Assembly: GCA_020431945.1 (NCBI GenBank)
Contig: JAGQHH010000101.1
Location: forward strand, 1-5,452
From: Cyanobacteria bacterium HKST-UBA02
GTDB taxonomy: Bacteria > Cyanobacteriota > Vampirovibrionia > Obscuribacterales > Obscuribacteraceae
DNA: 5,452 nucleotides
Direction: 5' to 3'
Positions 4,191 to 5,452 of the stretch are shown here, one piece after another; position 1 is the first letter of the stretch, and each line of letters begins with the position of its first letter. The notes under the pieces were generated by a model that did no database searches, was not told where the DNA came from, and worked only from the letters and a program-made list of their open reading frames with translations. A program made the position numbers and the translations under genes.

Positions 4191-5452
4191 TCATTTTGCC
4201 GAAGCGAGCTCGGTTCTGGCCATGTTGTATTCGATAAAGGTACTGGTGCCTTCTCTAGCGATGAAGCGAAAATGATCGAGAGCCTCCCGGGCTTGGCCGT
4301 CTTGCTGAAGCTTGAAGCCGATATAGGCATGGGCCTCGGTCAGATCACCCCGACTGGAGGCTCGCTTCAAGAGCTCATCGGCGCTGAGTTTACCGAGCAC
4401 ATACTCGATGAGATTCGCCGCGAAAAGCCCGGAGCCTACTACCAGGGGCTCGGCCTGACGAACCAGCTCGAGACGGTCTTTTTTGAGACCGGATTTGATA
4501 GCGGCCTTGCCCACACAGACATTGTAAAAAAGCGCGAGATAAGCTTTCAGCCTGGGTGAATCAGCCAGACCATAGGCGTCCTTGGCAGCCCTGGAAGCGT
4601 CGGCATAACGGCCGGTGTCATAGAGCAGGAGAGCCAGGGAGTATTTGAGCTGAAACTCCTTGGGATAGTTGCCGATCTCTTCCTGGAGATATTCGAGAGC
4701 ATCACCGCTACGTCCCAGGTTCACCAGCATCTTGAAATGAGCATGGATGAGGGCCCGGGGATCGACATCGCACTTCTCAGCTCTGGTGAGATAGGCCTCG
4801 GCCTTTTTCTCGTCTTTCAAACCGGCATAGCTTCGAGCCAGAACCAGGAGCACATCGGCATCATTGGGATTATCTTTCTCGGCGAGCAGTCCCAGCCTCA
4901 CCGCCTGCTCGAAACGGCCGGCATCCATAGCCATATCGGCACCATAGGCCAGTAGCCTGGGATGATCCGCGGCATCCTTCTCGAGCTTGTCGAACTCAGC
5001 CAGGGCGGCGTCGGTATTGCCTTCCTCGAACCAGGCACAGGCCAGCAAGAATCGCCCCTGGACGAAATCCTTGCTCTTTTGCAGGAGCTTCGATTCGATG
5101 GCGATGACCTGTTTGTAGTCGCCCAGGGTGTAATAGAGCGTAGCCAGGTCCTGCTGATCTTTAGAAGTGACCGGTCCCTTCTCGATAGCCAGCTTCTTGA
5201 AGCGCAGGGCTTCCTTGTAGTTGCCGAGCTTCTCTCGACAGAAGGTGAGACCGTCATAGGTCTCCTTACTCGGTCCGAATCGATCGAGGCGCTGCTCCCA
5301 GAGAGCTCCTGCTTCCTTCCACTTCTCGAGGTCTTGCAATCCGGTAGCCCTGGCGGCGAGAACCCTGCCGGACCAGTCCAGGTTTCCGGACCAGGTCAGA
5401 TGATAGATGCCATACATGCCGCCGAGAAGGGAAAGAAAGACCAGGAGATCAA
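4191..5452 (-). CDS. Membrane-anchored TPR-repeat protein (N-terminus beyond right edge)
   Basis: The frame is open from the TGA at 4193-4191 to the right edge. The Met at 5417 is probably not the start: the codons before it read DLLVFLSLLGG and run without a break into MYGIYHL. Together these make a hydrophobic segment like a transmembrane anchor or signal. Counted from that Met there are about seven consecutive TPR-like helix pairs between residues 52 and 283, each with the W/L-x2-G-x2-A/Y-x3-A/L pattern, for example LGNYKEAL, LGDYKQVI and TGRYADAS. A less regular stretch (about 285-355) follows, then a last repeat (361-388). TPR arrays bind protein partners, so a scaffold or assembly role on one side of the membrane is likely. 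No catalytic motif is seen and I cannot name a specific family. It converges on the SulP gene with a 36-bp gap. TPR call firm, role unknown. Confidence 0.88.
   Translation of the reverse strand, partial: DLLVFLSLLGGMYGIYHLTWSGNLDWSGRVLAARATGLQDLEKWKEAGALWEQRLDRFGPSKETYDGLTFCREKLGNYKEALRFKKLAIEKGPVTSKDQQDLATLYYTLGDYKQVIAIESKLLQKSKDFVQGRFLLACAWFEEGNTDAALAEFDKLEKDAADHPRLLAYGADMAMDAGRFEQAVRLGLLAEKDNPNDADVLLVLARSYAGLKDEKKAEAYLTRAEKCDVDPRALIHAHFKMLVNLGRSGDALEYLQEEIGNYPKEFQLKYSLALLLYDTGRYADASRAAKDAYGLADSPRLKAYLALFYNVCVGKAAIKSGLKKDRLELVRQAEPLVVGSGLFAANLIEYVLGKLSADELLKRASSRGDLTEAHAYIGFKLQQDGQAREALDHFRFIAREGTSTFIEYNMARTELASAK

Noticed and set aside
1..5452. Defence island, mobile element or CRISPR content
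   Set aside because: There are no transposase, integrase, nuclease or reverse-transcriptase motifs, no regular spaced repeats and no terminal inverted repeats. The genes are housekeeping, transport and scaffold types.

Overview
The window looks like ordinary chromosomal DNA from a bacterium of moderately high GC. It is gene-dense, with short gaps and no mobile-element, phage, CRISPR, tRNA or rRNA signal. The SulP transporter resembles the cyanobacterial bicarbonate transporter BicA, and the TPR protein is membrane-anchored. A cyanobacteria-related lineage, such as the non-photosynthetic Melainabacteria/Vampirovibrionia, is therefore possible. That placement is a weak inference from remembered protein style, not a measured result.

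Layout. Positions 1-893 on the minus strand hold an RNA-repair pair: archease (435-893), then the N-terminal third of the RNA ligase RtcB (413 down to the left edge, where it is cut). Divergent from archease, with only 39 bp between start codons, is a plus-strand series. It comprises a 13-codon leader ORF behind a 10-nt match to the anti-Shine-Dalgarno sequence (933-974), a four-helix DUF4239 (bestrophin-like) membrane protein (974-1768), a 216-bp intergenic region with stem-loops and weak promoter candidates, a single-domain universal stress protein (1985-2425), and a SulP anion transporter with a C-terminal STAS domain (2436-4154). Facing this series from the right is a TPR-repeat protein on the minus strand (4191 to the right edge, cut at its N-terminus), which converges on the SulP gene with a 36-bp gap.

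How the genes work together. RtcB and archease are an established partnership: archease activates RtcB for Mn2+/GTP-dependent 3'-phosphate/5'-OH RNA ligation. The USP and SulP genes are 10 bp apart and are almost certainly one operon. The SulP keeps, at a constant offset of -3, the five residues I recall as the Na+ site of BicA, so Na+-coupled bicarbonate uptake is a reasonable first guess. The DUF4239 protein lies upstream on the same strand but behind a 216-bp gap, so its membership of that unit is unproven.

The most unusual local feature is the archease/DUF4239 divergent junction. Two ribosome-binding sites form one small inverted repeat there, and the leader ORF ends in a TAATG overlap with the DUF4239 start. 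I do not see a clearly new multi-gene system in this window.
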